A stretch of DNA of 64,000 nucleotides, from the NCBI RefSeq assembly GCF_011602365.1, contig NZ_JAAONZ010000004.1, forward strand, positions 62,001 to 126,000, read 5' to 3'. The notes below the pieces were generated by a model. The model was given only the letters and a program-made list of their open reading frames with translations. It had not been told where the DNA came from and searched no databases. Below, piece by piece: positions 12,239 to 25,375 of this stretch. The translations under genes were made by a program, and so were the position numbers. Positions within the stretch are counted from its first letter, which is position 1. Every line of letters begins with the position of its first letter. Source of the DNA: Pseudomaricurvus hydrocarbonicus (lineage in GTDB: Bacteria > Pseudomonadota > Gammaproteobacteria > Pseudomonadales > Cellvibrionaceae).

Positions 12239-12946
12239 TTAATTTAACCGCACCCAGCGCTTATCAACCAGCAGTTCCAGTGGTCGGTACTGGGTTTTGT
12301 AGTTCATTTTGTCACATTTTTTAATCCAGTAGCCCAAGTACAGGCTGTCCAGGTTGAGGCTTTTCGCAAGCTCAATTTGCCAGAGGATGGCGAAGGCCCC
12401 GAGGCTGCGGCGCTCTTCCTGAGGGTCAAAAAAGGTATAAACGGCGGAGTAGCCGTTGTCCATCCGGTCACAGACGGCCACCGCCAACAATCTACCCTGA
12501 TGCCTGAATTCCAGGTACTCGGTTACGCCCCATTCGCGGGTCAAAAAACCGGTGTATTGTTCCCTGGAGGGTGGGTACATATCGCCGTCGGAATGACGTT
12601 GCTCAATATAGTTGGCATAGAGGGCGTAATGCTCGGGGGTGTCTATGTCCAAACTGCTGGAGACCAGTAAATCGGCGTTGCGGTTCCAGCAGCGCCTTTG
12701 CTTGCGGTCTTTGATGAATTCTTTGACCGGAACCCGGGCCGCCAGACAGGCGTTACAGTGTTGGCAGTGAGGCCGATAAAGGTGTTTGCCGCTGCGTCTG
12801 AAGCCGTTCTCGGAAAGAGCACTGTAGAGGCTGGCGTCCACTTTGAAGTTGGGGTCCACAAATACGGTGGTGGCTTCTTCGTCCGGTAGGTAGCTGCAGC
12901 CGTGTGGGTGGGTTGCAAACAAGCGAATATTAGCTAAATCGGTCAT
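12239..12946 (-). CDS. ate: Aspartate/glutamate leucyltransferase (Bpt/Ate)
   Basis: This enzyme moves leucine from Leu-tRNA to N-terminal Asp or Glu, creating a primary N-degron for ClpS. The 235 residues match the ATE1-type bacterial family: N-terminal domain with [16 protein letters not shown] and the Cys-rich [14 protein letters not shown], then the GNAT-like C-terminal domain with [48 protein letters not shown]. coli lacks this enzyme; vibrios and pseudomonads have it. It is 25 nt behind aat, so both aminoacyl-transferases are likely made from one message. Confidence 0.95.
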   Translation of the reverse strand: MTDLANIRLFATHPHGCSYLPDEEATTVFVDPNFKVDASLYSALSENGFRRSGKHLYRPHCQHCNACLAARVPVKEFIKDRKQRRCWNRNADLLVSSSLDIDTPEHYALYANYIEQRHSDGDMYPPSREQYTGFLTREWGVTEYLEFRHQGRLLAVAVCDRMDNGYSAVYTFFDPQEERRSLGAFAILWQIELAKSLNLDSLYLGYWIKKCDKMNYKTQYRPLELLVDKRWVRLN

Positions 12947-12971
12947 GCCAGAGCCTTCGTGGGCAAGGAGA

Positions 12972-13727
12972 TTAAGCGAAAGAGGTGCCCAATGCGGTGG
13001 GCCACTGAGCCCTCAGTGCAGTGTTACTAACGTTGTCACAAATGGAGCTGATGTTGTCACTAGTATGATTACTAATATAGTGTAACAGGTAATTTTCGAA
13101 TGTTTCGCGGTCTATTTCTTTTGCCCCCAAACTGGCAAGGTGGCCAGTGTGAACCTGGCAGTCGATCAACCGAAAATCCAGTTTTTCCAGCGCTTTAATC
13201 AACGTAATAAAACCGTATTTGGAGGCGTTGCTGGTGCGGCTGAACATCGATTCACCAAAAAACACTTTTCCCAGGGCAACCCCGTAGAGACCGCCAACCA
13301 AAGTTTGACCCTCCCAAACTTCTACCGAGTGAGCGTACCCCAGCTGATGAAGTTGGCAGTAGGCATTCACAATGTCTTCAGTGATCCAGGTTCCGTCCTG
13401 TTGCTCTCGCGGTTGTGCGCAGGCGTTAACCACCTGTGCGAAGGCGGTATCTGTGGTGACTCGAAAAGCCGATTTGCGCAGTAATTTGGCCATGCTTTTG
13501 GAGACATGGAGCTCTGCGGGTATCAGGATAAGGCGTGGCGAAGGGCTCCACCAAAGTATGGGTTGTGTTTCGTCATACCAAGGGAAGATGCCGCGCTGAT
13601 AGGCTGTTATCAGTCGCTCGGGGCTCAGGTCTCCTCCGGCCGCCAAAAGTCCGTTAGGGTCTTTTAGTGCGTGACTGGTGGGGGGGAAGTCGATGGTACT
13701 GCTGGATAACCAGGGTAGATGGCTCAT
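12972..13727 (-). CDS. aat: Leucyl/phenylalanyl-tRNA--protein transferase
   Basis: Aat adds Leu or Phe from aminoacyl-tRNA to proteins with N-terminal Arg, Lys or Met, marking them for ClpAPS. The 251 residues contain the family segments [74 protein letters not shown] and ASKYGF. The C-terminus runs about 15-20 residues beyond the E. coli protein, with a polar low-complexity end. It is the first gene of the aat-ate pair and probably of aat-ate-infA. Confidence 0.96.
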   Translation of the reverse strand: MSHLPWLSSSTIDFPPTSHALKDPNGLLAAGGDLSPERLITAYQRGIFPWYDETQPILWWSPSPRLILIPAELHVSKSMAKLLRKSAFRVTTDTAFAQVVNACAQPREQQDGTWITEDIVNAYCQLHQLGYAHSVEVWEGQTLVGGLYGVALGKVFFGESMFSRTSNASKYGFITLIKALEKLDFRLIDCQVHTGHLASLGAKEIDRETFENYLLHYISNHTSDNISSICDNVSNTALRAQWPTALGTSFA

Positions 13728-13874
13728 ACGCGGGCTAATGGATTCATCCTGAAAGTGAACAAGCTGAAGATGCCCGGTACCGGTGAGTGGCGGGGCTGAT
13801 TGTACGTGTGCTCACGGCTGGACAAGGAGGGCATCATGTTAGTAAGGGGTTCTGTTTGGACTCCACAAACAGTT

Positions 13875-13911
13875 AAGCAGCTGGACAACCGAATTTCACG
13901 GTTGGGCAGCT
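13875..13911 (-). terminator. Hairpin at the 3' end of trxB
   Basis: GCAGCTG...AACCG and CGGTT...CAGCTGC form a long interrupted stem just after the trxB stop on the minus strand. Only a short TT follows the stem in that orientation, so termination efficiency is doubtful. Confidence 0.45.
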
Positions 13912-13933
13912 GCCGAACTCTTACCGTGTGGTG

Positions 13934-15386
<1,453 letters not shown>

Positions 15387-17753
15387 GTGTCAACACTGGG
15401 TGAATCATTGAAATCCTCTAACAACACAGCAGTCCAGAAGAACGATTCCACACGGGCCGTGCCTTTACGCATTGTGAAAGAAGGCGCGCTGATCGGCTTG
15501 GTGGCACTGTGCCTCTACATTTTGATGGCGCTGGTGACTTACTCGCCAACCGATCCCGGTTGGTCCCGAACCGCCACCGGTGACAGTTTACAAAATGCCG
15601 GTGGGGTCTTTGGGGCCTGGCTGGGTGATGTGTTTTATTCCTTGTTTGGTTACATGGCGTTTTTGTTTCCGGTGTTAATTGCCTATCGAGCATGGCTGGT
15701 CTTCCGGGATCGAACGCACCCGGTGCCCTTTGATCTGGTGGTCGCGGGGTTACGTTTCGTGGGGTTCATCCTAGTGATGTTGTCTGCCACGGCACTGGCT
15801 TCGATGTACTATGGCACGGGTTCATCCGAATTGCCTTTTTCCAATGGCGGCATTCTTGGTTCCAGTGTCGCGGCCGGGGTTGAGGCGGCATTCAGTTATA
15901 CCGGTGGCACCTTACTGCTGCTGGCGGTATTCCTGTTTGGGATGACGGTTTTTACGGATTTGTCCTGGCTGGGATTGATGGACAATATAGGCCGGTTGAC
16001 GCTATCGGGTTTGGAAAACCTGGGGGCTCGCTGGCGTAAGTCCAGACAAGAGCGAGCTGAGAAACAGAAAGTGGCAAAAGTGCAAACGGAGCGTCGTATT
16101 GCCGTTGAGCGCCAGGTCGAAAAACAGAAGGTGCGGATTCCTCCGACGATTACGGAGCCGGTTAAAAAAGCCAAGCCAAGCCCACGACTGGAAAAGGAAA
16201 AACAGACTTCACTGTTCGATACGCAGGTGGTGGGTGAGCTGCCGCCGATCAGTTTGTTGGACCCTGCGGATAAAGCCAGCGGCAAGGGGTATTCCAAAGA
16301 ATCCCTGGAGGCAATGTCACGGCTGCTGGAATTAAAGTTGAAAGATTTTAATGTGGAGGCCGAGGTCGTTTCCGTTTTGCCCGGACCGGTGGTTACCCGC
16401 TTTGAGTTGCAGCCTGCAGCGGGGGTCAAGGCGAGTCGTATTACTAACTTGGCCAAAGATCTGGCACGTTCGCTGGCGGTTATCAGTGTGCGAGTGGTTG
16501 AGGTTATCCCGGGCAAATCGGTGGTAGGGATTGAGATTCCCAACGAGCACAGGGAAATGGTCCGACTCAGTGAGGTCCTGTCATCGGAGGTTTATGACAG
16601 TTCCAGGTCGGTGCTGACCATGGCTCTGGGGCATGACATTGAAGGGCAGCCAATTGTGGCTGACCTGGCTAAAATGCCCCACTTGCTGGTCGCCGGGACT
16701 ACAGGTTCCGGTAAGTCGGTGGGCGTGAACGTGATGCTGTTGAGTTTACTGTACAAGTCCACGCCGAAGGAGGTCCGACTGATTCTGGTTGACCCCAAAA
16801 TGTTGGAGCTGTCTATTTATGAGGGCATTCCCCATCTGTTGACACCCGTCATTACCGACATGAAAGACGCCGCCAACGGCTTGCGTTGGAGTGTTGGCGA
16901 AATGGAGCGTCGCTATAAATTGATGGCGGCGATGGGGGTTCGAAACCTTGCCGGTTTTAACCGCAAAGTCGAAGAAGCGAACAAAAAAGGTGAGCCGATT
17001 CCCGATCCATTGTGGGTGCCTGAAGATCACTTTGAAGCGGGCTCAGTAGAAGCTACCGCGCCGAATTTGGAAACCCTGCCCGCGATTGTCATTGTGATCG
17101 ACGAATTTGCTGACATGATGATGATTGTCGGCAAAAAGGTGGAACAACTGATTGCGCGCATCGCTCAAAAAGCCCGTGCGGCGGGGATCCACTTAATACT
17201 GGCAACACAGCGCCCTTCAGTGGATGTAATCACCGGCTTGATTAAAGCCAACGTACCGACACGTATTGCCTTTCAGGTGTCCTCCAAAATTGATTCGCGT
17301 ACTATTCTTGATCAGGGGGGGGCAGAACAGCTACTGGGGCATGGCGACATGCTGTACCTGCCTCCAGGTACCAGTGTCCCATTGCGAGTACACGGTGCCT
17401 TTGTGGATGATCACGAAGTCCACAAAGTGGTAGAAGACTGGAAGCGTCGCGGGGAACCCGATTATCTGGAGGGCGTCATCGATGAAAGCACCAACAGCAT
17501 TCCGGTCCCTGGTCTGGCCTCTGAGGGGGGAGAAGAGGGCGGCAATGACGAGTCTGACCCGTTATACGATGAAGCGGTGGCGTTTGTCTGCAAAACCCGC
17601 AAGGCATCTATCTCCTCTGTACAGCGAAAATTGCGGGTGGGTTATAACCGCGCGGCCCGGTTGATCGAAACTATGGAGGCGGCAGGTGTTGTCAGCGAAA
17701 TGGGGACCAATGGCAATCGCGAGGTTTTGGCCCCCCCGGGTCCAGAGCATTAA
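15387..17753 (+). CDS. ftsK: DNA translocase FtsK
   Basis: FtsK pumps DNA through the division septum and activates XerCD at dif. The 788-residue protein, close to the Pseudomonas size, has an N-terminal membrane domain with about four segments (30-190), a short charged linker (coiled-coil at 215-260) instead of the very long E. coli linker, the RecA-like motor (Walker [14 protein letters not shown], Walker [38 protein letters not shown]) and a C-terminal gamma winged helix ([20 protein letters not shown]) that reads KOPS. The start is GTG at 15387. Confidence 0.96.
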   Translation: MSTLGESLKSSNNTAVQKNDSTRAVPLRIVKEGALIGLVALCLYILMALVTYSPTDPGWSRTATGDSLQNAGGVFGAWLGDVFYSLFGYMAFLFPVLIAYRAWLVFRDRTHPVPFDLVVAGLRFVGFILVMLSATALASMYYGTGSSELPFSNGGILGSSVAAGVEAAFSYTGGTLLLLAVFLFGMTVFTDLSWLGLMDNIGRLTLSGLENLGARWRKSRQERAEKQKVAKVQTERRIAVERQVEKQKVRIPPTITEPVKKAKPSPRLEKEKQTSLFDTQVVGELPPISLLDPADKASGKGYSKESLEAMSRLLELKLKDFNVEAEVVSVLPGPVVTRFELQPAAGVKASRITNLAKDLARSLAVISVRVVEVIPGKSVVGIEIPNEHREMVRLSEVLSSEVYDSSRSVLTMALGHDIEGQPIVADLAKMPHLLVAGTTGSGKSVGVNVMLLSLLYKSTPKEVRLILVDPKMLELSIYEGIPHLLTPVITDMKDAANGLRWSVGEMERRYKLMAAMGVRNLAGFNRKVEEANKKGEPIPDPLWVPEDHFEAGSVEATAPNLETLPAIVIVIDEFADMMMIVGKKVEQLIARIAQKARAAGIHLILATQRPSVDVITGLIKANVPTRIAFQVSSKIDSRTILDQGGAEQLLGHGDMLYLPPGTSVPLRVHGAFVDDHEVHKVVEDWKRRGEPDYLEGVIDESTNSIPVPGLASEGGEEGGNDESDPLYDEAVAFVCKTRKASISSVQRKLRVGYNRAARLIETMEAAGVVSEMGTNGNREVLAPPGPEH

Positions 17754-17899
17754 TGGTTTGTTCATGAGCAGGGCCTTATGCTTGTGACCTGATCGAAAAT
17801 CACAGAGATTTATGGATCAGGATGAGTTTAGGAGTGTTCATTTGGCGCTCCTTACAGTTTTCAATGCTATTTTTCGCATTTCCTTCAGGGTTTGATTGT

Positions 17900-18526
17900 A
17901 TGAAAAATATAAGGATGTTGGCTCTTACCGTATTGACCGTTTGGTGGGGGGCATGTGCGTCGAATGCTTTTGCCGCGTCTGCGGCAGAGAAGCTAACCGA
18001 ACAGCTTGCGCCATTGACCGCGATTACTGGCCGCTTTACGCAAATTCAGAAAGATGCTGAAGGCGACGTGTTCTCACGTTCCAGTGGCACGTTTACCATG
18101 CAGCGCCCAGGTATGCTGCGCTGGGAGACGCTGGAACCTTTCCCTCAATTACTGGTGACCGACGGCAATAAAATCTGGCTCTACGATGAAGATCTGGAGC
18201 AGGTCACCATCAGCTCAGTGGATGAGCAATTGAATCAGACGCCTGCGATTATTTTTTCCGGTGAACTGAAGCAGATCAAACAGCAATTTGATGTTTACAC
18301 TAAGGACGGAGCCCGTTTTAGCCTGAAACCCAAAGGGTCGGGAGAAGTGTATCAGCGATTGGATATTGAGTTTGAAAACAACCTGATTAAGCGCATGATG
18401 ATTCTCGATGGGTTTGGCCAAACGACTGAATTTGCCTTGACGGATGTGACTGCTACAGCCGTAAAACCACTCAGTCACTTTCAATTTCAAGCGCCGCAAG
18501 GCACTGACGTTCTGGTACACGAGTGA
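17900..18526 (+). CDS. lolA: Outer-membrane lipoprotein carrier protein LolA
   Basis: LolA ferries lipoproteins across the periplasm from LolCDE to LolB. The 208-residue product begins with a signal peptide, MKNIRMLALTVLTVWW, with probable cleavage after NAFA. Family segments include TGRFTQIQKDAEG, SSGTFTMQRPGMLRWE, LLVTDGNKIWLYDEDLEQVTI and MMILDGFGQTTEFAL. The open frame extends 26 codons upstream to another hydrophobic stretch, but the ATG at 17900 gives the normal signal peptide and length. It lies between ftsK and rarA, as in E. coli and Pseudomonas. Confidence 0.93.
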   Translation: MKNIRMLALTVLTVWWGACASNAFAASAAEKLTEQLAPLTAITGRFTQIQKDAEGDVFSRSSGTFTMQRPGMLRWETLEPFPQLLVTDGNKIWLYDEDLEQVTISSVDEQLNQTPAIIFSGELKQIKQQFDVYTKDGARFSLKPKGSGEVYQRLDIEFENNLIKRMMILDGFGQTTEFALTDVTATAVKPLSHFQFQAPQGTDVLVHE

Positions 18527-18563
18527 TTCCGCAAACTATTTTTGAGCATGATTGACGGCAGGC

Positions 18564-19901
18564 ATGAACGATTTATTTGCAAAAGAATTGTATCAGCCGC
18601 TGGCCGCTCGCATGCGACCGAGGCACCCTGACGAATACATCGGCCAGGATCACTTGTTCTCGCCGGGTAAGCCTCTGCGGGAATCCATTGTGCGCAAGCA
18701 ATTGCACTCTATGGTGTTGTGGGGGCCACCGGGGGTGGGCAAAACCTCGATGGCAAAGATGATCGCTGAAATCAGTGATGCCCATTTTGAAAGTATTTCT
18801 GCGGTGTTGGCCGGTGTTAAGGATATCCGCACTGCTGTTGCCACTGCGCAGCAATTGCAACAGCAGTCGGGTCAAAAAACCATCTTGTTCGTGGATGAGG
18901 TACATCGCTTCAATAAAGCCCAGCAGGATGCGTTTTTACCTTATGTTGAAGATGGCACGGTTATTTTCATAGGCGCCACCACGGAAAACCCCTCGTTTTC
19001 GTTGAATAATGCTTTGCTGTCGCGCTCGCGTGTCTATGTTTTACGGGCGCTGGAACATCCGCATTTGATGCAGATGTTGCGTCAGGCATTGACTGATTCT
19101 GACCGGGGATTAGGGGCAGAGCCTTTTTCCATTGAGGATGATTTGCTCAGTACCCTGGCACACGCCGCTGACGGTGATGGTCGCAAAGCACTCAATTTGC
19201 TGGAAGTGGCCAGCGACTTGGTGGATGAGATTGACGGGGCTAAAGTCATTACCGAGTCGGTGGTGCAAGAGATCCTTGCCAACGACGTGCGGCGCTTTGA
19301 TAAAGGCGGTGATGTCTTTTATGAGCAGATTTCGGCACTGCACAAATCCGTGCGTGGCTCCTCTGCCGATGGGGCTCTCTACTGGTTTGCCAGAATGATC
19401 GATGGTGGCTGTGATCCCCTCTACATTGCTCGACGCGTGGTGCGTATGGCGAGTGAAGAGGTGGGCAATGCCGATCCCCGCGCCTTGCAGATATGCTTGA
19501 ATGCCTGGGAAACCCAAGAGCGGCTTGGCAGCCCAGAAGGGGAGTTGGCCATCGCACAGGCGTTAGTCTATCTGGCGGCAGCCCCCAAAAGTAATGCGGT
19601 ATATAAGGCTTTCAACGAGGCTATGGCAGATGTAAAATCCCAGCCCAGCCACGAAGTTCCGATTCATCTACGGAATGCGCCGACTAAATTGATGAAATCA
19701 CTGGATTATGGCGCTGAGTATCGCTATGCCCACGATGAACCTGGTGCCTATGCGGCCGGCGAGTGCTATTTTCCACAGGAGCTGGAACCGCGCAATTACT
19801 ATCGCCCCGTGGATCGAGGGTTGGAGCAGAAAATTGGCGAGAAGCTGCGTTATTTGGAAGAGTGTGATAAAGCGAGTCGCTGGAAGCGTTACCACGAGTA
19901 A
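18564..19901 (+). CDS. rarA: Replication-associated recombination protein RarA (MgsA)
   Basis: RarA is a AAA+ protein related to clamp loaders and works at stalled replication forks. The 445 residues contain RMRPRHPDEYIGQDHLF, Walker A WGPPGVGKTSMAK, Walker B ILFVDEVHRFNKAQQDAFLP, sensor 1 GATTENPSF with Arg finger LLSRSRVYVL, and the C-terminal tetramerisation domain (ALYWFARMIDGGCDPLYIARR). A TTG 12 nt upstream is a less likely start than the ATG at 18564 (MNDLFAKEL). It follows lolA by 37 nt in the operon. Confidence 0.95.
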   Translation: MNDLFAKELYQPLAARMRPRHPDEYIGQDHLFSPGKPLRESIVRKQLHSMVLWGPPGVGKTSMAKMIAEISDAHFESISAVLAGVKDIRTAVATAQQLQQQSGQKTILFVDEVHRFNKAQQDAFLPYVEDGTVIFIGATTENPSFSLNNALLSRSRVYVLRALEHPHLMQMLRQALTDSDRGLGAEPFSIEDDLLSTLAHAADGDGRKALNLLEVASDLVDEIDGAKVITESVVQEILANDVRRFDKGGDVFYEQISALHKSVRGSSADGALYWFARMIDGGCDPLYIARRVVRMASEEVGNADPRALQICLNAWETQERLGSPEGELAIAQALVYLAAAPKSNAVYKAFNEAMADVKSQPSHEVPIHLRNAPTKLMKSLDYGAEYRYAHDEPGAYAAGECYFPQELEPRNYYRPVDRGLEQKIGEKLRYLEECDKASRWKRYHE

Positions 19902-19930
19902 ATCGGCTCAACAAGCCTGAAGGGATGACA

Positions 19931-20305
19931 ATGACTTGGTTAGCAGTCGCAATTGGTGGTGCCATAGGGGCAATGGGTCGCTTTGCGGTGACCGCCTATA
20001 CTTTTCCTTTGTTAGCGAATCGCTTTCCTCTGGGAACCTTGACTGTCAACGTGCTGGGCTCACTGTTGATGGGTGTGTGTTATGTCCTGATTATTGAAAA
20101 AAGTGTGTTGTCCCCTGAGTGGCGTAACCTTTTGATGACTGGTTTTTTGGGGGCGTTTACCACTTTTTCCACCTTCGCTCTTGATGCCGTGACCCTCTGG
20201 CAAAATGGTCACGGACAGTTAGCCTTGATTTATATTGCCATCAGTGTTTGTGCCTGTGTGTTAGCGGTAGCCGTGGGCATTGAATGTACATTACGACTCG
20301 TTTAA
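19931..20305 (+). CDS. crcB: Fluoride efflux transporter CrcB (Fluc)
   Basis: CrcB is a small four-helix membrane protein that assembles as a dual-topology dimer to export fluoride. The 124 residues contain the family motifs GGAIGAMGRFAVTAY, GTLTVNVLGSLLMG and TGFLGAFTTFSTFALDAV, which include the pore Asn and the Phe-box. ATG codons occur at 19925 and 19931; AGGG at 19921-19924 is spaced properly only for the second. It sits between rarA and serS as in many gammaproteobacteria. No fluoride riboswitch was recognised in the 29-nt gap. Confidence 0.94.
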   Translation: MTWLAVAIGGAIGAMGRFAVTAYTFPLLANRFPLGTLTVNVLGSLLMGVCYVLIIEKSVLSPEWRNLLMTGFLGAFTTFSTFALDAVTLWQNGHGQLALIYIAISVCACVLAVAVGIECTLRLV

Positions 20306-21595
<1,290 letters not shown>

Positions 21596-21634
21596 TCCGG
21601 TTTATTGCTGATCACAGAGCCAAGAGACCCGTCA

Positions 21635-23077
21635 ATGGAGTACTTTCCGCTATTTCTCAAGCTTACCGGCCGTTCCTGCCTGGTCATTGGCGGCGGCAGT
21701 ATTGCTTTCCGAAAAGTCTCCTGGTTGCTGCGTTCCGGGGCAGTGGTGCATGTGCTGGCGCCTGACATCTGCCAGCCGCTGCAAGAGCTGGCCAACACCA
21801 GTGTCTTGAAGGCCTCGGGGGAGTGTGACAAACCAAGCCAGGTGTTTCTTAACCTCTGCCCGAAAGACCGTTTCACCCGCAGAGCTTTGGCCGAACTCCC
21901 GTTAAATCAACACTTTCTGGTGGTGGCCGCGACCAGTGATGAAAAGGTCAATCAGCATATAGCCACCCGATGTCAGGCGTTGGATGTCCATTGCAACGTG
22001 GCCAGTCACTCTTCATTGGGGGACACCATTTTGCCTGCGATCATTGATCGCTCGCCGGTCGTGTTGGCCTTGCACAGCGGGGCCAAATCGCCCACGGTGA
22101 CTCGTTACCTGAAGCGACAGCTGGAGGCCTTTGTGCCTCAGAAAATCAATGTGTTGGTCGACTGGGCGGAAAATTGGCGCAGCAAAGTGAAAAAGCGCCT
22201 GCCGGCGAGCGGTATGCGTCAACGCCTTTGGGACAGGGTGTTATCGGGTATGGCGGCCGAACATCTCTATGACGGTCAGGCGGCATGCGCCGACAAATTG
22301 ATGCAAGACCACCTGGCCGAAGCTGAAACCGGGCACCTACACGGGGAAGTTTTTTTGGTGGGAGCCGGTCCCGGTGACCCTGAACTTTTGACGCTTAAAG
22401 CGCTACGCCTGATTCAGCAGGCGGACGTAGTACTGTACGATCGTCTCGTTTCCGAGCCCATCTTACAGCTGCTGCCGGCAAGCTGTGAACGCATCTATGT
22501 CGGTAAGCGTCAGGCAGACCACGCAGTGCCGCAGGTGGAAATCAACCAAAGGCTGGTGGACCTGGCCAAGCAGGGGCGCAATGTGTTGCGCCTCAAAGGT
22601 GGGGATCCATTTATTTTTGGACGCGGCGGGGAGGAGATCGAGCTGCTGGCGGCTTCCGGGGTTTCATTCCAGGTGGTGCCGGGTATTACCGCCGCCTCAG
22701 GCTGCTCCAGTTATGCGGGCATACCCTTGACGCACCGGGATTATTCTCAGTCTGTGCGTTTCATTACGGGCCACCTGAAAAACAATCAGGTGAATTTACC
22801 CTGGCCTGAATTGGCGATGGCGAATCAGACCCTTGTGTTTTACATGGGGTTGACGGGGCTGGAACAAATTTGCCAGTCCTTAATTCTACACGGACGGGCA
22901 AAAACCACACCCGCCGCTATTGTGGAAAAAGGCACCACCCCCCAGCAACGGGTGATTTCAGCCACACTGGAAACTCTGGCGACTACTGTCGCTCAACAAA
23001 AGGTTTCAGCACCCACGTTGCTGATCATTGGTGAAGTGGTTCAATTGCAATCCCAGCTGGCGTGGTTTAATCGCTGA
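21635..23077 (+). CDS. cysG: Siroheme synthase CysG (trifunctional)
   Basis: CysG turns uroporphyrinogen III into siroheme by two SAM-dependent methylations, NAD-linked dehydrogenation and iron chelation. The 480 residues hold the Rossmann dehydrogenase/ferrochelatase half (MEYFPLFLKLTGRSCLVIGGG, AATSDEKVNQ, ILPAIIDRSPVVLALHSGAKSP) and the methyltransferase half (VFLVGAGPGDPELLTLKAL, LKGGDPFIFGRGGEE, VVPGITAASGCSSYAGIPLTHRDY). A segment before AATSDEKVN is some 20 residues longer than in E. coli. The ATG at 21635 fits the family. Siroheme is the cofactor of the reductase at 27.2-28.9 kb. Confidence 0.95.
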   Translation: MEYFPLFLKLTGRSCLVIGGGSIAFRKVSWLLRSGAVVHVLAPDICQPLQELANTSVLKASGECDKPSQVFLNLCPKDRFTRRALAELPLNQHFLVVAATSDEKVNQHIATRCQALDVHCNVASHSSLGDTILPAIIDRSPVVLALHSGAKSPTVTRYLKRQLEAFVPQKINVLVDWAENWRSKVKKRLPASGMRQRLWDRVLSGMAAEHLYDGQAACADKLMQDHLAEAETGHLHGEVFLVGAGPGDPELLTLKALRLIQQADVVLYDRLVSEPILQLLPASCERIYVGKRQADHAVPQVEINQRLVDLAKQGRNVLRLKGGDPFIFGRGGEEIELLAASGVSFQVVPGITAASGCSSYAGIPLTHRDYSQSVRFITGHLKNNQVNLPWPELAMANQTLVFYMGLTGLEQICQSLILHGRAKTTPAAIVEKGTTPQQRVISATLETLATTVAQQKVSAPTLLIIGEVVQLQSQLAWFNR

Positions 23078-23422
23078 GTACCGAGCCTGAACCGCTGTGC
23101 CAGAGCCCAGAAGCGCTGTGTCAGAACCAAAGCCCCAGAGCGATGTTGCGCTCAGGCATCGAAGCCCTGCATTGCCCGCCTTCAATCAGCCTATAATTCA
23201 AAGCTATTACCCCGATATAAACTATTGACCTTCTCAATGGTCTACATTCCTTTCTGGATGAATTAAAATGCACCGCAATTCTTGCTGTGCTTCTTTTCAA
23301 TCCGGCTTTACCGTCAATGGACTTTGAGAGGCGTGTTTCTAACCGCCTCGCAAGAGTTGTTGAAGGGCGCCTGTGTTGCCTGAAAAGAGCGTTTTGGCCA
23401 CTCAATCAATTAGGGGACTGTT
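23078..23422. other. 345-nt gap between cysG and gor
   Basis: No gene or strong terminator is visible. Near 23093-23130 a degenerate unit CGCTGTG(C/T)CAGA(G/A)CC occurs twice about 20 bp apart. The A+T-richer part (about 23190-23280) probably holds the gor promoter, but I could not fix convincing hexamers or an OxyR site. Confidence 0.4.
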
Positions 23423-24787
23423 GTGTCAGGATACGATTATGATCTGTTTGTTATTGGAGCCGGTTCCGGCGGGGTAAGGGCCAGCCGTATGGCTTCCGGC
23501 TTTGGCGCGAAAGTCGCAGTGGCGGAAGATACGTACCTGGGCGGCACCTGTGTCAATGTCGGTTGCGTTCCGAAAAAGCTGTTTGTTTATGGCTCCCACG
23601 TCTCTGAAGACATTGAAGCGGCTGCTGGCTACGGGTGGACCGTGCCTCAACCGGAATTCGACTGGCCGACCCTGCGCGATAACAAAACCAAAGAAATTCA
23701 GCGTCTGAATGGTATCTACGGCACTATTTTAGCCAATGCCGGTGTTGAGTTGATTGAAGGGCGAGCAACCATTGTCGACGCGCACACGGTGGCCGTTAAC
23801 GGTACACAGTATTCGGCAGAGCGTATTTTGGTCGCGACTGGAGGATGGCCCACAATTCCTGAAATCCCCGGTGCGGAGCACATCATCAGTTCCAATGAAG
23901 CCTTTTACCTGGAAGATTTTCCCCGTCGTTTGCTGGTAATGGGTGGCGGTTATATTGCGGTGGAATTTGCCGGTATCTTTAACGGCCTGGGCGCCGCGAC
24001 AGAGCTGATCTATCGAGGGCCGCTGTTTCTCCGCGGTTTTGATCGGGAAGTACGCGAATTCACCGCCAATGAAATCGCTCAGAAAGGCGTTAAATTGACG
24101 TTTGACACCAATATCGAGAGTGTCCAACGCCTTGATAGTGGTGAGTTCAAAGTCTTGCTGACCGACGGTTCTGAGCGTGTGGTGGACTGTGTTATGGCCG
24201 CAACGGGTCGCGCGCCGAAAATTGAAGGTTTGGGGCTGGAGAATACGGCTGTCAAAATCAACGATAACGGGACTTTGGCCGTTAATGACGATTACCAGAC
24301 CGACGAACCCAGTATTTATGCCATAGGCGATGTCATCGGCCGCATGGAGTTGACCCCGGTAGCTCTGGCAGAGGGCATGGCCCTGGCCAAAACCCTGTAC
24401 AACAACCAGCCGACTCAAGTGGACTACGATAACATTGCCACCGCTGTTTTCTGTCAGCCCAATATTGCCACGGTAGGCCTGACCGAGGAGCAGGCGGTAG
24501 AGCGCGGTTTGCGTTTGCGTATCTACACCACCAGCTTTAAGCACATGAAGCACACCTTGTCGGGTTTGGCAGAGCGCACTTTCATGAAGTTATTGGTTGA
24601 AGATGAAAGTGACAAAATTATCGGCTGCCACATGGTGGGGCAGGACGCTGGCGAAATCATTCAGGGCATCGCCATTGCGATCAAGGCCGGAGCAACCAAA
24701 ACCGATTTTGATGGCACGATTGGTATCCACCCCACGGCAGCTGAAGAGTTTGTGACGATGCGGGATGTCACCAGAACCGCAGGCTAG
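23423..24787 (+). CDS. gor: Glutathione-disulfide reductase
   Basis: Gor reduces oxidised glutathione with NADPH through FAD and a redox disulfide. The 454 residues include the FAD-binding [13 protein letters not shown], the disulfide in [19 protein letters not shown], the NADP-domain [18 protein letters not shown], the second FAD segment [20 protein letters not shown] and the C-terminal interface [12 protein letters not shown] with the catalytic His-Glu pair. Start is GTG at 23423, giving [17 protein letters not shown]. It is a single-gene unit ended by a hairpin. Confidence 0.96.
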   Translation: MSGYDYDLFVIGAGSGGVRASRMASGFGAKVAVAEDTYLGGTCVNVGCVPKKLFVYGSHVSEDIEAAAGYGWTVPQPEFDWPTLRDNKTKEIQRLNGIYGTILANAGVELIEGRATIVDAHTVAVNGTQYSAERILVATGGWPTIPEIPGAEHIISSNEAFYLEDFPRRLLVMGGGYIAVEFAGIFNGLGAATELIYRGPLFLRGFDREVREFTANEIAQKGVKLTFDTNIESVQRLDSGEFKVLLTDGSERVVDCVMAATGRAPKIEGLGLENTAVKINDNGTLAVNDDYQTDEPSIYAIGDVIGRMELTPVALAEGMALAKTLYNNQPTQVDYDNIATAVFCQPNIATVGLTEEQAVERGLRLRIYTTSFKHMKHTLSGLAERTFMKLLVEDESDKIIGCHMVGQDAGEIIQGIAIAIKAGATKTDFDGTIGIHPTAAEEFVTMRDVTRTAG

Positions 24788-24858
24788 TACGGGGACTGTA
24801 ATTCAAGTGCGAGAACGATGACCGAAAGCCCGCTGGCTGTCATCCTGTTTCGGCTCTC

Positions 24859-24890
24859 AACGCCCGGGCTTTCACCAAAGCTCGGGCGTT
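24859..24890 (+). terminator. Probable terminator of gor
   Basis: A 14-bp stem AACGCCCGGGCTTT/AAAGCTCGGGCGTT (one G:U pair) with loop CACC, about 70 nt after the gor stop. The downstream run GTCGTTT is only weakly U-rich. Confidence 0.7.
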
Positions 24891-25016
24891 GTCGTTTGAA
24901 GCCAGTTTTAATGGATTTGCGGGTTAGGGCTGAAATCCCGCCCTGAGTGAAACCTACTGTCTATACTGCAATAACTGGTTCGATATTTTCACTCACCAAC
25001 GTCGTGCGGGGTTGTT

Positions 25017-25283
25017 ATGTTTAAGGCATTAGCAGAGTTTTATTTGGCCTTATATCGTTCACACACATGGGAGCCCGCATGGATGTATTTACGATCGCCA
25101 GACGAATACCATTTTCATCGGCGCCGGTTCACGCAAAAATACCGCAATAAGCAAAAAGTGGTGCGCAGCTTGTGGTTTAGTATGTCGCTGGTGGTGCTGG
25201 CATTTCCGATGCCGCACGTGGCGGTTTTTGTGGCCCTGTTCACCACCTTCCTGTCGTTTTGCATTTTGGATGAAACGGAGTGA
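25017..25283 (+). CDS. Small uncharacterised membrane protein (88 aa)
   Basis: I do not recognise the family. The product has an aromatic N-terminus (MFKALAEFYLALYRSHTWEP), a basic middle (HRRRFTQKYRNKQK) and a hydrophobic C-terminal half (about residues 48-82, LWFSMSLVVLAFPMP then VAVFVALFTTFLSFCIL) that could form one or two membrane helices, ending in acidic DETE. The basic stretch before the helices predicts a cytoplasmic N-terminus. GGGG lies before the ATG. It stands alone between the gor terminator and a convergent antiporter gene. Confidence 0.65.
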   Translation: MFKALAEFYLALYRSHTWEPAWMYLRSPDEYHFHRRRFTQKYRNKQKVVRSLWFSMSLVVLAFPMPHVAVFVALFTTFLSFCILDETE

Positions 25284-25293
25284 AGGCAGCGGC

Positions 25294-25331
25294 GAGTAGA
25301 CCGTAGCCAGTAGCCAGTAGACCGTAGACAG
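25294..25331. repeat. Short intergenic repeat AGTAGACCGTAG
   Basis: AGTAGACCGTAG occurs twice, separated by CC-AGTAGCC, and is followed by ACAG. It lies just after the stop of the small membrane protein gene. The pattern is a short mixed tandem repeat of AGTAGAC, CGTAGAC and AGTAGCC units. Confidence 0.7.
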
Positions 25332-25375
25332 AAAAAGATTAACGTTGGTGTCATCAACGGCCACTCAAGCAGGGG

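Noticed and set aside
23121-23405. 94-codon minus-strand open frame between cysG and gor
   Set aside because: The basic, low-information product has no recognisable motif and lies across the likely gor promoter.
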